Part shown: piece after piece, positions 1-12,100 of the stretch
Numbering within the stretch: position 1 is the stretch's first letter
How the letters are laid out: the number at the start of each line of letters is the position of its first letter
NCBI GenBank assembly: GCA_038380795.1
Contig: CM076268.1
Coordinates: 20,129,001 to 20,193,000 of the forward strand
Source of the DNA: Pyrocephalus nanus
Lineage: Eukaryota; Chordata; Aves; Passeriformes; Tyrannidae
Reading direction: 5' to 3'
DNA length: 64,000 bases
Notes under the pieces: generated by a model
Databases searched by the model: none
The model's input: the letters and a program-made list of their open reading frames with translations, nothing else
What the model was told of the DNA's origin: nothing
Program-made: the position numbers and the translations under genes

Positions 1-51
1 GATGGAAACAAAAGAACACAGTTTTGAGCTTTCTGCCCACCAGGTACACAC
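1..51 (-). other. start of the next GBF1 intron, truncated by the window edge
   Basis: Begins with donor GTGTGTACC in the sense of the gene. The downstream exons (rest of Sec7, HDS1-3, C terminus) are not in the window. Confidence 0.85.
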
Positions 52-175
52 CCTCCAATGTTCTGTGAAGGCTTCTAACAGTCTCTGGATTACAGGAGCC
101 TCTCCTGGTAATCTAAAGGCCTCTAGATAAAGTCGTAAAGCTTCATCCAGCCTTAAACCTTGGAAGCTGAAAGTC
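52..175 (-). CDS. GBF1: GBF1 exon: Sec7 catalytic glutamate motif
   Basis: 124 nt: G completing Gly, then 41 codons [33 protein letters not shown] and EAFTEHWR. The motif F-R-L-P-G-E-A-P contains the Sec7 glutamic finger (codon at 100-102), equivalent to the catalytic Glu near residue 794 of human GBF1, which displaces GDP and Mg from Arf. The second Sec7 motif and the brefeldin-determining residues lie in the next exon, outside the window. The donor was set at GTGTGT after AGG because it gives phase 0; other GT dinucleotides lie a few bases on, so this border is slightly less certain. Confidence 0.94.
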
Positions 176-3100
176 CTGCAAAAAGAATAAAATGCAATGA
201 GAAGCTGAAACAGGATGGGAAAGGTGGGATAAACTTACTAATTACAGTCTTGTTTGTTCAGACAGTAAACAGAAGAGGGTGAGAAGAGAAGAAAAGAAAT
301 ATACCATGAACAGGCAAAAACCAGTAAGAGAGTCAACAACCCTACAAGTGTTTATGTATGTAATTATCTCTCCAGTCTTCACAGAGACTGCCCTGACAAA
401 AGGAGCTCAAATATCATCCTATTATACGTATCTACGGTGTTACCATATGCAAGAATTTGGCAAGGCAGTACACAGAACCAAGTGATATAAATTCAATGCC
501 TCCAGGAACTACTGCTCTATTGCTTTTTTTAATTATTCTTAACTTTCACCCCTTCCTGACTAAAGAGATACAGAAAGATACTCACCCAACAAAGCTTTCC
601 AGCAAGTCTATGTTCTTGCGGTCACTCACAAATTCCCCAATCATCTTTTTGTCAAGGCGAGGATTTTCCCGCAGCCACCTGGCCACTTCATTGTTGTCCA
701 TGGGGGTGGCAAGAAGGTTTTTCTCCTGCAGAAACTGTATCCCTTTCTTTGGCTTTTGGTTGAACTGCTCTGTTCCAGTTATCAGGAGCTGAAGGAGACA
801 TTCTGATAATTACAGCTTGAAGTGCATTTCTTACTTTAGATTGTTTTTAACATTTGAACCAAAAACAAAATAGAAGAAAGATCAGTCTCAGCATGATCAA
901 AATCCTGTACTGTGTAATCCATGAAGAAGGCTAACCAAGAACAGAAAACCTGCATTCATCACAAGGATTCACTATCAAATACTTCTGGACAAAGCTGCCA
1001 TCTTTGAAAAGCTTTAACGTTTACCCAAGCAATAAGCTCTGCTATTCCAAATGCCTCACCTGCTCTAATATGTAAACAAAGCAGATGAAGGTCTCTGATG
1101 AACCCTGGACACTTGGCAACATCAACCCCATCCAGCTGCAAAGCAGCACTGCTCTATTGCCATCTCCTACCCACTCTGGCTCCAGGCTCTCATAACACTA
1201 CCTCACCATCAGGAGATGTACAGCAAGAATCCTTGGCACTTATTCAGCAGGTGCAAAGAGGAAGTGCTGCAAAAGCTTAAACTAAGAACCAGAAAACATT
1301 CTGCTAGTGAGACACGGTCCCAGGAACATCTGGTATTCCAGCCTGACAAGGTTACCTGTAGGCTGGGAAGAGCAGGTGCATTTTTGACTTTGAAGGGAAG
1401 TCAACTACCCTGCCCTGCTGGGAAGCTAGGCTGTGCCACAGTCACGGTGTAATAAAACAACCGACTAGGAAAGGGTTAACTGAATGTTCTTGGTGGTGTT
1501 CAGAAAAACCAAAAGCACAAACAGCGGTATGAACTTTACTAAGGAACCAGAATAAATGTCAGTTCCCTGTTAGCTCCTATCACGATCAAACCGCTAGCAA
1601 TGACCTAGTGAACTAAATTCGTGACCATCATGATTACTAGCTCCTCTGGGATTTCTCAGTACCACATATGCCACCAGCCCTCTGCTTTTTGCTTCCCCTA
1701 CCTGTGTGAACATCCTCAGAATTGCAGTGAAACACAGACCCTGAAATAGCATGGAGTGAACAAGGACCCAGTAAGGACATAACAGTGTGCTGCCCTGGTC
1801 TAACAGGCCTGAAAGGACTTTAGCTGATTTAGCTGTAAATCCTGTAACCCAAGTCCTAGAGTATTCTATGGACTGGATAAGTCTATAGACTTCATTAAAA
1901 CCACTTGAAAGGAGACCAGACTGCTGGCAGTTTGCACTGCATTTATAATCATGTCAGTCCTGTGCTTCTGAGCTCCCGGCCATAGCCTTTGGAAACATCA
2001 AAGAAAACTTTCTGTTTGAGGCATAATTTGTTTTCTGCTTTTATGTAGCTTTTTCACTCCTTCCAGCTGTGGAAATGTTTAGTACTTCAGAGGTTAAAGG
2101 ACGCAGAACATGCTGGTGCCATGTCAGCATCAGCACTTCTAAAGCTCACCGTTTGGTGTGCCCTGTTTTCATGCTCAGGATGAAACCATTAGCAGATTTA
2201 GGGTCAGAAAACCATTTTCCTTGGGCAAGCTCAGAGATTTATGAACATCTTCCTTCCCTCTTCTCTTGATTTCTTCTAACCTTTCCAGGACAGTAAAGCC
2301 AGAGTATTACCAAAGATTTTCATTTAGGGCAGTGGAAACACTATGCAAGCTCCCTTCTCAACAATGGACTTTCACAGAGTCCATCAGCAAAGCTGCTATG
2401 AAAGCAAGATTTACTGCAAAGGATTAAAAACGAAACAGTAACTAAACCAACATTAATTTCTTAGAAATTAGTTAATGCCAAAACTCAGTGGTTCATCTGA
2501 AGACAGTGCTGACAATCACTTCCCCTCACAGCTGTGGCTCAGGAAGGCAGTTACATTATCCCACTGCAGCACTGTGTTGTAGGTAAAAAAAACAATTTCC
2601 CAAGTACTGCAGCAAATTTCCTGTACAGAAACCAATGCTTTAAATTACACACAGATTCAGAGACTGCCAGAGTGGATTACAAAGTATAGATTGGGCAGTA
2701 GAAAGAGATCTGCTGTATTTTTGTTTAAGTAAATTTAAACAAATACAACCACCAATTCCTTATAATAATGAAAAATAAAACCACTTATGATGGAGAGAGA
2801 AGCAAGAAGCCCTTTAATCAGATACAAGTAAAAAACCTTTCTCTTTACCACCAATAAATCCTTCAAAGACATTAATTTCTTTTCCACTATATCATCTGGA
2901 TCCTTACCCCACAACTATTACGGCCACTCATGTTTCACCCAGAATATGTGTCATTTTCTTACTGAAATTTAGCAATCTCTCACATCTGAGATAACCTTCC
3001 TCATGTATATGTTGTGCAAAGAGAACAAAGTCTGTACAAAGAACATATGTGAATGGGAAAAAAACCAACACACCCACAACAGAAAACCTCAAACAATCCC

Positions 3101-6100
3101 ATGTAACCCACAGGGACTTTAGATAAGTGTCTCTGAAGCAGGACAGTACCTAATGTTTGATACAACACAGCAGATGAATACAAAGCCATTAGCATAGAGC
3201 ACCTTTGTCAACACTAGATCTAGACTGGACCCACTCAGGGAATGGAAAAGTTGTACAAAGTTTAGACTATAACTTGGATTAATGACGTTCAAGGAAACAG
3301 ACATCTGAAAACAAAGAATGGCTTTGCCACAATCATGACCATCTTTGACAAAGTAAACACAGGAAAAAGCAAATCAGAATAGCAGACTAGTTAATTTCTA
3401 CCACAGGCCTCTTGGTACACTCCCCATTTATATCTTTGATAAAGAGTAGTGAATCTGCCCTTTTTGATGAAAATACCTGACTGTCATCATATAACACAAA
3501 CTAGATCCAGCAACTCTCCCACCCAGAAATCAGATGGACCTAGCTTACAAACTGTGCCACAAAATTTCCCCAACACCTCTTGCAACCTTTAGCACAACTA
3601 AACCATAACAGGTAATAATCACTGCTGTCTCTGCAGTGTAGCGGGATTTTCACTGACCGACTCTTTAATTCTGATCAGCAGAGATCAGAACTCAAAATTT
3701 CTGAGATATGACCAGTCATGCAAAGCCCTCAGGGGATGGAAAATAAGGAGAACATTCAAAGATCCATTTGTAGTATATTTCAAATCTTACCTTCTTTTTG
3801 TTCTTAATCTGCATAAGTTCCTGAGGGCTTGGAAGGATGCAAGAAAATCGAGTAGGCTTCCTGGGGATAGTCTTGTCAGCTAGAAAGACAAAGTGTCATT
3901 ACAATCAAACCTACCCCCAGAGTAGCACTCAGGCATGAGTTGTCCCATAATAACTTTCAGTTTTGGAGTTTTGCTGCAACGTGCTGTCCTGCAAATGGCA
4001 GTCATACTCCTATTTAATTATTAAATTCCTCCCACCCACATTTTTTCAACACAATTACATAGCAGCTTTTTGTCACAGACAATTTCACACATCATCAAGA
4101 TTTCATTTTCTGGCTATTTTGACTACCTACACTACTGATTCCCTAGAAAGTCCCTAAATGCCTTCAAAACACTAAGCACTAGTATAAATTTCACACACTT
4201 TTGCCCCACCACCAGATCTAACCCCTCCCAGAAGAAATGCCAGTTAGTAGGCATATACAGTCCACATAAAATAAACAAATATTCACCATATACTTTCTTC
4301 TGATTTTAAACACAAACAGCTACAATGGTCTACAGCATAGCAGGACTGGTCAGCAAACATCAGGACCATTCTTAGCATATACACAGAGTATTGTGTCAAG
4401 GTACTGCAGAGACTATTACCTGCCTCACTTCCTCCTTCCAATTCTGTGCAGCTCTCCTTCATCTGGTCAGCCATAAGGCATCCACTGGTGGGAGGACATG
4501 CTCCAGCTGTCTCTGAGACTGCACTGGAAGGTTTTCTCTCACTCAATACTCTCTCAATATCTGTAGAAGTTAAAAAAAAACAACAAATGAACAAGCAAAC
4601 AAACAACACCAACAAAAAATCTCCAAACCCAAATGAAAAACCCACAGAGAAATAAACCCATAAGCCAAGAAAAAAAAGCTAGCAACAGAGAAATAATGAA
4701 TTGATCACTCAAAACTGAATATGTGCTTATTCAAAGGAGCTCCTGCCAGTAACTGACTTTGCAGTATACTCTGAATTCTGTCTACTTGAATTCCATGGCA
4801 TAGCCTCATTCTGTTGTGATAGCCAGTCTTGACATGTCATTTATATAAAACTTCACATGTGAGGCGTATTTCAGTATCTGTAAATTTTACAAATAGCAAG
4901 GTATTTATATACCCTGTGTAGTTATAGAACATGCAACAGGAAGACTGAAAACACGTATTTAAGCAGCTTACTACGCCAGCAACCAAAATGAGATCTCCAA
5001 GTTTAGCACAGGACTAAGCTTAATATTAAAATATCAGAAAAAGGAGTCTTACTATTGCTTGTTTCTTTAGTGTTGTTGATGGTTTCTGGGCTCGGTTTGA
5101 CAACTTCCTTCTCTTGCTGATGTACGTTACTCAGCACTTTGGCCTGGCAATGTGCTTCAGTGCTATCTATCACTGTCAGCAATGCTTCCAGAGACAGCAG
5201 ATGGACAGTATACAGCTGTCCAGAAACCGGGAAGGCATTCTGGAAAATAACATGTAAGTATTAGTCAACTTCCATGCCTCTCCCACCATAATAGGGAAAG
5301 GAAGTCTTCCTTCACAGCTTGGAGAAGCCAAAAGAATAGAACAGAACACCCTAAGCTTTTCACCCTAAGCTTTCTAGCACGTAATTAATAGTTTATTTGC
5401 TCTGACATTATTAAAGCATCATGGCTATTCTTTTCTCTTCTGCTTCCAAATGTTAAATGGCCTTGTTCATCCCTACAGTCTGCTCATCCTGGATCTTTGG
5501 ACCACTCTCATTCTAAAGTCCTGCCTCTGTGCTCACCCTTGTCCTGAGGCTGCCCCTCCCTGCCCCGGCCACGGTTCAGCACCTTGGAGAGCAGCTTGGT
5601 GAGCTCCTCGAAGAGGTTGGCGCAGTAGTAGTCACAGTCATAGTTAATGTACAGCTCGGTCACAAAGCTGGGAATCCTCCACAGTTGAACGATGGCTTCC
5701 AAAGCCATCTCCTTCATTTCATAGGGCATCTTTGGGTTTTCCACAGTGATTATTTCCATCAGCTTCTTAATATACATCTGGCAGAAACACAGGGCAGCTC
5801 AGTTTAAGGAAAGGAAAAAGAAAGTAGGGCAGTGAACAGCTTTGAGGACTACCCAAAGAGATTTAAGCTTCATCTTCCCAAATCTTTAATGACGTCTCGT
5901 TCTGAAGGAGGTTGTAAAAAGGTTTCAAATATTTCTACCATTGGGCGCACCTGGATTTCCCATTCTAAAAAAACCAGTATGAAGGTAGGCAGCACAGTAC
6001 ACCAGTCTCAAAGACTTTTGTTTATCCAACAAAAAATGGCCTGTACAGCCTATCCATAATACACTGAGTCATTTGTGCAAAAGTAAACTGACCCTTAGAC

Positions 6101-9100
6101 AGTATCTTACTGCCTACCTATGAGCATTCAACTGAAGGCTAATAAACTATTAGCGGGCACCCAGTGATATTCAAAAAACTCACCTCCAGCTGGAATTTCA
6201 GATGCTCTCTCATGCTCTCAAAGAGAAGAAAGCACACCCTGAGGGAAGCTGCGTACAGATTGAGCCGCTCAACACTCAGCAGCTGAACGAGAAACAAAAA
6301 ACCCTTTAAAAACTACAAAGACAAGTCATCATGTGCTATAAGTAGCAGTACTGTGACACTGCAGGTATCACCTGCAGTCAACCAGAGATCCACGCATTGC
6401 CTCCCACAGCAATGGTATTTCAAAAAACAACTCCTTGTTCAACCTCCTGGTCTCAATTTTTGCTAGTGAGGATGAATATGCTTAGTTCTCTTCTGCAAGT
6501 GGTAACACTTTTCCTACTACAACTTTGTTCTTTTGCCAAGTCCACAGAATGTGTTAGTGGTAAAGGAACTTGGGAGAGAACCTGCCTCTGGTCCCTCTGC
6601 AATTAACAGCTTGGTACTACAAAGGTTCTGCCTACAATTAAACTGGTAACTTCCACCCATAATTACCTCAAAACCAGTTATATCAAAACACTGTGTTATC
6701 CCACAGTAACAGTTCATTCAAGTAACCTTCATCCTTCTTGGCCCTGGTCTGCACAAAATAGTGCATGACAACCTCTCTGGCTTTGCAGCAGTGCTATTTG
6801 GTGCAATTCAGAACTCTCACTGCAGTGCAGCAGAGAGCTTTTTTGAAGACTGAGACCTGCCAAACCTCATAATACTAAATTCCAATAAACTGTTTGATGC
6901 AAATTAGTATCTGACTGCCCAGTGCCATATGCCAAGCTTACATGAGCCAGACTCACTTGAAACAGGTGCCGGCACAACTCCTCCTTCACAAGTCCCAAGA
7001 GGGACTGGCAGTTTGCAATGGGTGCTGACTCCAGGGCAACAGTTAGCAACTGCAGCCCCATGTGGATCATCACCTCAGAGTTGTGGCGGTCGTGAGGGTT
7101 GGTGAGGGAGATGAGAAAGCGGAACAGTTCTCTAATACACGGTAACCCATATGGGACCAGAGCTGCTCCTAAAGGAAAAAGAGAGATTAGCAGTCTTAAC
7201 TTTGGGTTTGCTTTTTTCAAGTGCCTAGCAAGTGTTAAAAATTGAATTGTTACAGACCCACTGAAGAATAGGAACTTATCACCCTCTTACCATAAAGTGA
7301 AACAGAACAGAACAGCGGAAAGGAGACAGGACATCATCAGCACTGCCCACCTCTTACCTTCTTTCTGGGAAGACTGAGTAAAACGTACTCCCCGGGGATT
7401 TACATAGTCCATGTCATGAACTGAAGCAGAGTCAGAATGTTCTGCTACAGATGTGCACTCCTCTAGGACCTCAGGGATAGACTCGACAGAGGCTGACTGA
7501 ATCTTCTCCTCCCTCAGACTTTCGTTCTTCATTGAGATCAGTCGTGTGAGAAAGATGCAAAACAAGAGTTAACAAGCACTAGACAAGTTAAAAAAACTCA
7601 ACAGCTTATATGTTTACACTTAATTTGGAACTATTACAACAACATAGGCCACTAATGGAAGAAGATCAGACAAAATTTAAAAGAGAGCCTCTAGATAATC
7701 TGCAATCCTCTCTACCTTTTACTTATATCTAGTTCTTACCTGTTTTACATAACTCTAGGTTGTGAGACTAAGGACTTGACATTAAAAATACTCCTATAAC
7801 CTACCAGTTCTTACTGCCCTGAGGTTAGAATTTGGCTTGCTTTAATTTCAGCACAGTGCTTCTGTTTATGCCTTCCTAGCATTTTTATCATTTGAAGTAT
7901 CTGTAGCTTTAACCCATTTTATCAACAGTATTACTGTTGTGAAGAGAAGTGATTATGATGGGAGTTGAAACTTTTCTTCATAAGTTATAACCACATACCT
8001 GGAGTTCGGAATGATTTTGATTTTCAGTGACTTTGGCCTCATTTGAAGGCATTCCTGCATTAAGTCCCAAAGAAGCAACTTGATCCAAGTCTGTCAGGTC
8101 TTCCTTGGAGGTTGCCTGTGAGGACAGCTCCAAACCACTGTCTGTAACAGGGCTGACTGCAGATGAAACATTTTCAGAGCTTCCAGAGGAGCTGGGCGAA
8201 GGAGCATCTATGAAAGCAACTCCACTTCCTGATGAGAAACAGAAGCAAAAAAGATCACTATTTCTCTGTCCATCAGCCACAAATTCATACATTAAATACA
8301 TTAACAAAGAATTACTTTCATACTACTTCCCAGTACAAATGGTCTCAGTTAGGCACTAATGTAGAGCACACAGATAAACTAAGATCTCTTTTGCTCAGCA
8401 ATAATGAATTAAACAGATGAAAAGTTGAGATACTAGCAGTTCTCCAAATTAAAACACAATAGTTGGAGTTTACCAGACTCAGCAAATAAGGTAACTCACA
8501 CAGTTAGCTAAAGGGTACAGAGGATTTACATAACTAAGAAGGAATCCGAAACTACTCCAGTACTTTCCTTCAAAGTGAGAATTTTAACTTGAATCTATGG
8601 CAGAACCTATTTCTTTAATTCTATCTAAACAACAGAAATTGCAATAGAATTCAAATGGGTCTGAAATGGACCGGTGAAAAATTTTTACTATTTCTAAATA
8701 TGAGGCAATGTTCCAAGAATCTAAGTTTTCCTTTTGAAGAAACTGACATATTTGGAGCTCTCACTGTTCTGAGGAGAACTTAAAAAAATATTTAAAACCC
8801 AAATATTTAAAAAAGAGAAGATATAGTGCAGAGCACAGCAATAAAGGCACAAACCAGAGTTATGAATTTACACATAAAATGTGTATAGTTTTGCACAGTG
8901 GTGTTTTATCGCTGATTTGATTTTTGGAAATGTTTTGAATAAGTAGCAGACTGTCACTTGATTTTTTTTAGAAATGTATGACCAATTTTGCAGTCTTTTC
9001 TTCTTCACCTGCTAAGCCAGGATTCTGGCTTAAAAAGCACCATTAATGTACTACCTAACACTACAAGGTTAATGACATGTTTTGTAAAACAATTCGACTT

Positions 9101-12100
9101 CCGCTCTGAAATGTTACAGGAGTTGTAATGCTCTTTGACAGATTTTAATACCTATTTGAGAATTTAAATACAATGATGATTTATGCAGAGGTAAGTTCTC
9201 ATCTGCATGGATGTTCTGAGTTACAGGCAATTTGAACATATTTATTATTTCCTCAATTGTCACCAATCATGCAGCAGTGTAAAACCATATTTTGGATCTT
9301 TCACACTACATAGTTTCCTATGACAGAATAAGTGTCAGAACTAGGTCTTTTACACAGCCACTGGTTCTATTTTCCTGTCTGCTTTCTTTCACTGGTAATG
9401 TTTATGTCTGACCATCAAACTGTAGAGTGCGTAAGAGACAGAGTACTTTGCAGTCAGAGGGACTCATTTATCCAGAGCAAAGTTTACAAAGTTATAACTA
9501 TTTAGTCTATTCCTACACAACAATAAGATATGGAAGCCCCCAACATTACATCTTTAAGCTCACAGCACTAGTCACATATGGTATCATACCTGCAGGCTGA
9601 ATCAAAACACATGAATAAGGATTCAGGCATATACCCATTCGTTTCCTGCACACAATCCCCTTTCATGTACTTTTGCTGTTCCCTCTGTTTTTATCCCTAT
9701 ATAAATTTTCAAGTCTCCTTACCATAGGAGTCATAAGCATAACCCCTATTTCCCTGTCTCTTAATGAGTGTGGCCTTTATCCACATGGACTGTGTGTGTG
9801 CACTTTCACTCTTTACATCTGTTGTGAGAGATCTGTTCATTCTCAGTCTTTGACACCTAAGATTCTGCACGTCCTTTAGTTCTACCTCTATGTTTTCCCC
9901 AGTCACACTTCACTCTTCCCGCTTTAGCACCACACCCACACCCTTTTGTAAACACTTTGGGAACACAGGAAGGAACATGCTACTTAAGTTAGCAATATCC
10001 TGTTAAAGGAAACCTCCTCAGCTTCATTTCCCTTACAGAATCACAGAATCCATTAGGCTGGAAAAGACCTCCAAGATCATCAAGTCTGATTGAACAAAAC
10101 CATGTCAACTAGACCACGGCACTAAGGGTCACATCCAGTTTTTCCATAAACACCTCCAGGGACGGCAACTTCACCACCTGCCTGGGCAGTCCATTTCAGT
10201 GTTTAATCACCCTTTCTGTGAAGAAATTGTTCCTCATATCTAACCTAAACTTGCTGTGGAGTGGCTTAACACTATGTTCTCGTCCTGTCGCTAGTTGTCC
10301 TTAGGTCTCCTGTTGCCAGTGTTCCAATTCTCAATCTCCTCCACACATCTGCTGCATCCTCTAACTCCTCTCACCACACGGCAGTCCAAAACCTAAGCCA
10401 CCTCTCCAGGTGCCCATTCCCTTTTGTATAAACTACCCTCATGAGGTATGCTGAAGGCAGATAAATGCTGTCAAGTTATCCACAGGACCGTGCCTTCCTC
10501 CATCAATACGTATTCCATTTCCCGAAAACGCCTTTTCCTGGACCTTAAAAGCTATTTTATGCTTTATTGCTACAATCACTGAGAACTAATAGGAAAAAAA
10601 CTAACGCAAAACAACATGTTAAGAGAAATTAAATAAAGACAGGTTCAAAAAAAGCTCTAGGACTGATGCTGTCTGGTTTCTTGAAACAGATTTTAACTTA
10701 CCTGTGGTATTACTAGCAGTGCCTGCTGACTGTTCTGTCGCAGGAGAGACCTTAGTTACATGTCGAGGAGGCCTTGGTGATCTCTTCTGCTTTTTCCATT
10801 TTGATGATTCACTCATTCCTCCAGCTCTCATTTTCAACTGAAAACCAATAATCATTAAGAATGATTGCAAAACCGCATAATATAATGGAATACCCAAGCC
10901 AACCCACAAAGGCTATCTCAAAACCCTCAAAGTCAGGCAACAGCATTAAATATATCACACAAATAAATCAGCACCTCAAAATCATGCAAACCAGCCCCTG
11001 ACTACCTACATATTAGCCAACAGTCCATGCCTGAATCAAGGGACAATTTACTGCAGTTACTCTGCTATAATATATACTTAACAGTTCAATTATGACAGCA
11101 CTTCCTATTCCCTATCAATACCTCTCAGCTTTGAATTAGGATAAAGAATTCTCTTGGAACTACAGGCACATCCCAAATCTCTTTGCTTGTGCCAAAGCTT
11201 CCAGACTTCCAAAGGGCAACAATTAACATATTTAAGTTAGGTTTGACACTCAACTAAAATTTCACCATCTATATATCAAGGTAAGAAATGAAGCCCAAGC
11301 ACCCACTGCACCACACTGCAGTCTGCAGCTCTGTCACTGATTTCTTGCCTCATCCACTCGCCATCTTTGTATCAGTGCCACATTCACTTTCCTCCAGGTA
11401 TCCTTCACTACTAACAAGTATTTCTCTAACACTTCACTGGCTGCTGGTGCAAGTCACATTGCCAATACCATCCTAGTGATTTAGAAACAAACCTTATTCT
11501 GCTTTCACCTGCCTTCCACCATTACTCTTCTTCAGATCTAAATCTAACCTAACTCTTGGCATCCTTCTTAACCAGGATCCTACTTCTGGTTTGCATACAG
11601 ATCTTTGATTGGACAAACAATCTCAAAGCAGGAGCAAGTGAAGACTGTGTGGCACTTGCTGCAGTGTGCTGTTATTTCAGGCATGCAGATGCTCCAGAAG
11701 TTCCTAAAACAGTATGATATTTATTTACATGGCTAAAGGTAATGGCAAGTATCAGTCCCTCTTTGGTATTCTACTCTGTAAATTTATCACAGTTAAGTTT
11801 TATTTTAGGCTATAATATTTCTTATATTCCTGGAATCAGATTTAAATTATATAGAAGACAGCTATATTCCTTAGTATCTTCCTTTTCCTGCAACTTGCCT
11901 CCTTTCAGCTACTACTTCTCTTAAATGCCAATAAACCTTCTAGGATCCACTACTGTTTTTCCTTCACTTTCCATTTTCCAGGTAGAATTCTAACTTGTTT
12001 TATGTGGCCTTGGCCTGTAATTCTTCTCATTTAAACAAAGCTTGTGAAAATGTTATGTCCCAGTGCAGTAAACCATTTGTGTAACTTTTCTTTGCACCAC

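Noticed and set aside
5529..5807. Plus-strand open frame of 92 codons
   Set aside because: Directly antisense to the GBF1 HUS-box exon (5583-5777); GC-rich coding sequence on one strand keeps the other open.
6867..6956. Extension of the 6957-7168 frame into the intron
   Set aside because: A strong GTGAGT donor ends the exon at 6957 and the following residues do not match GBF1; the next exon continues the known protein.
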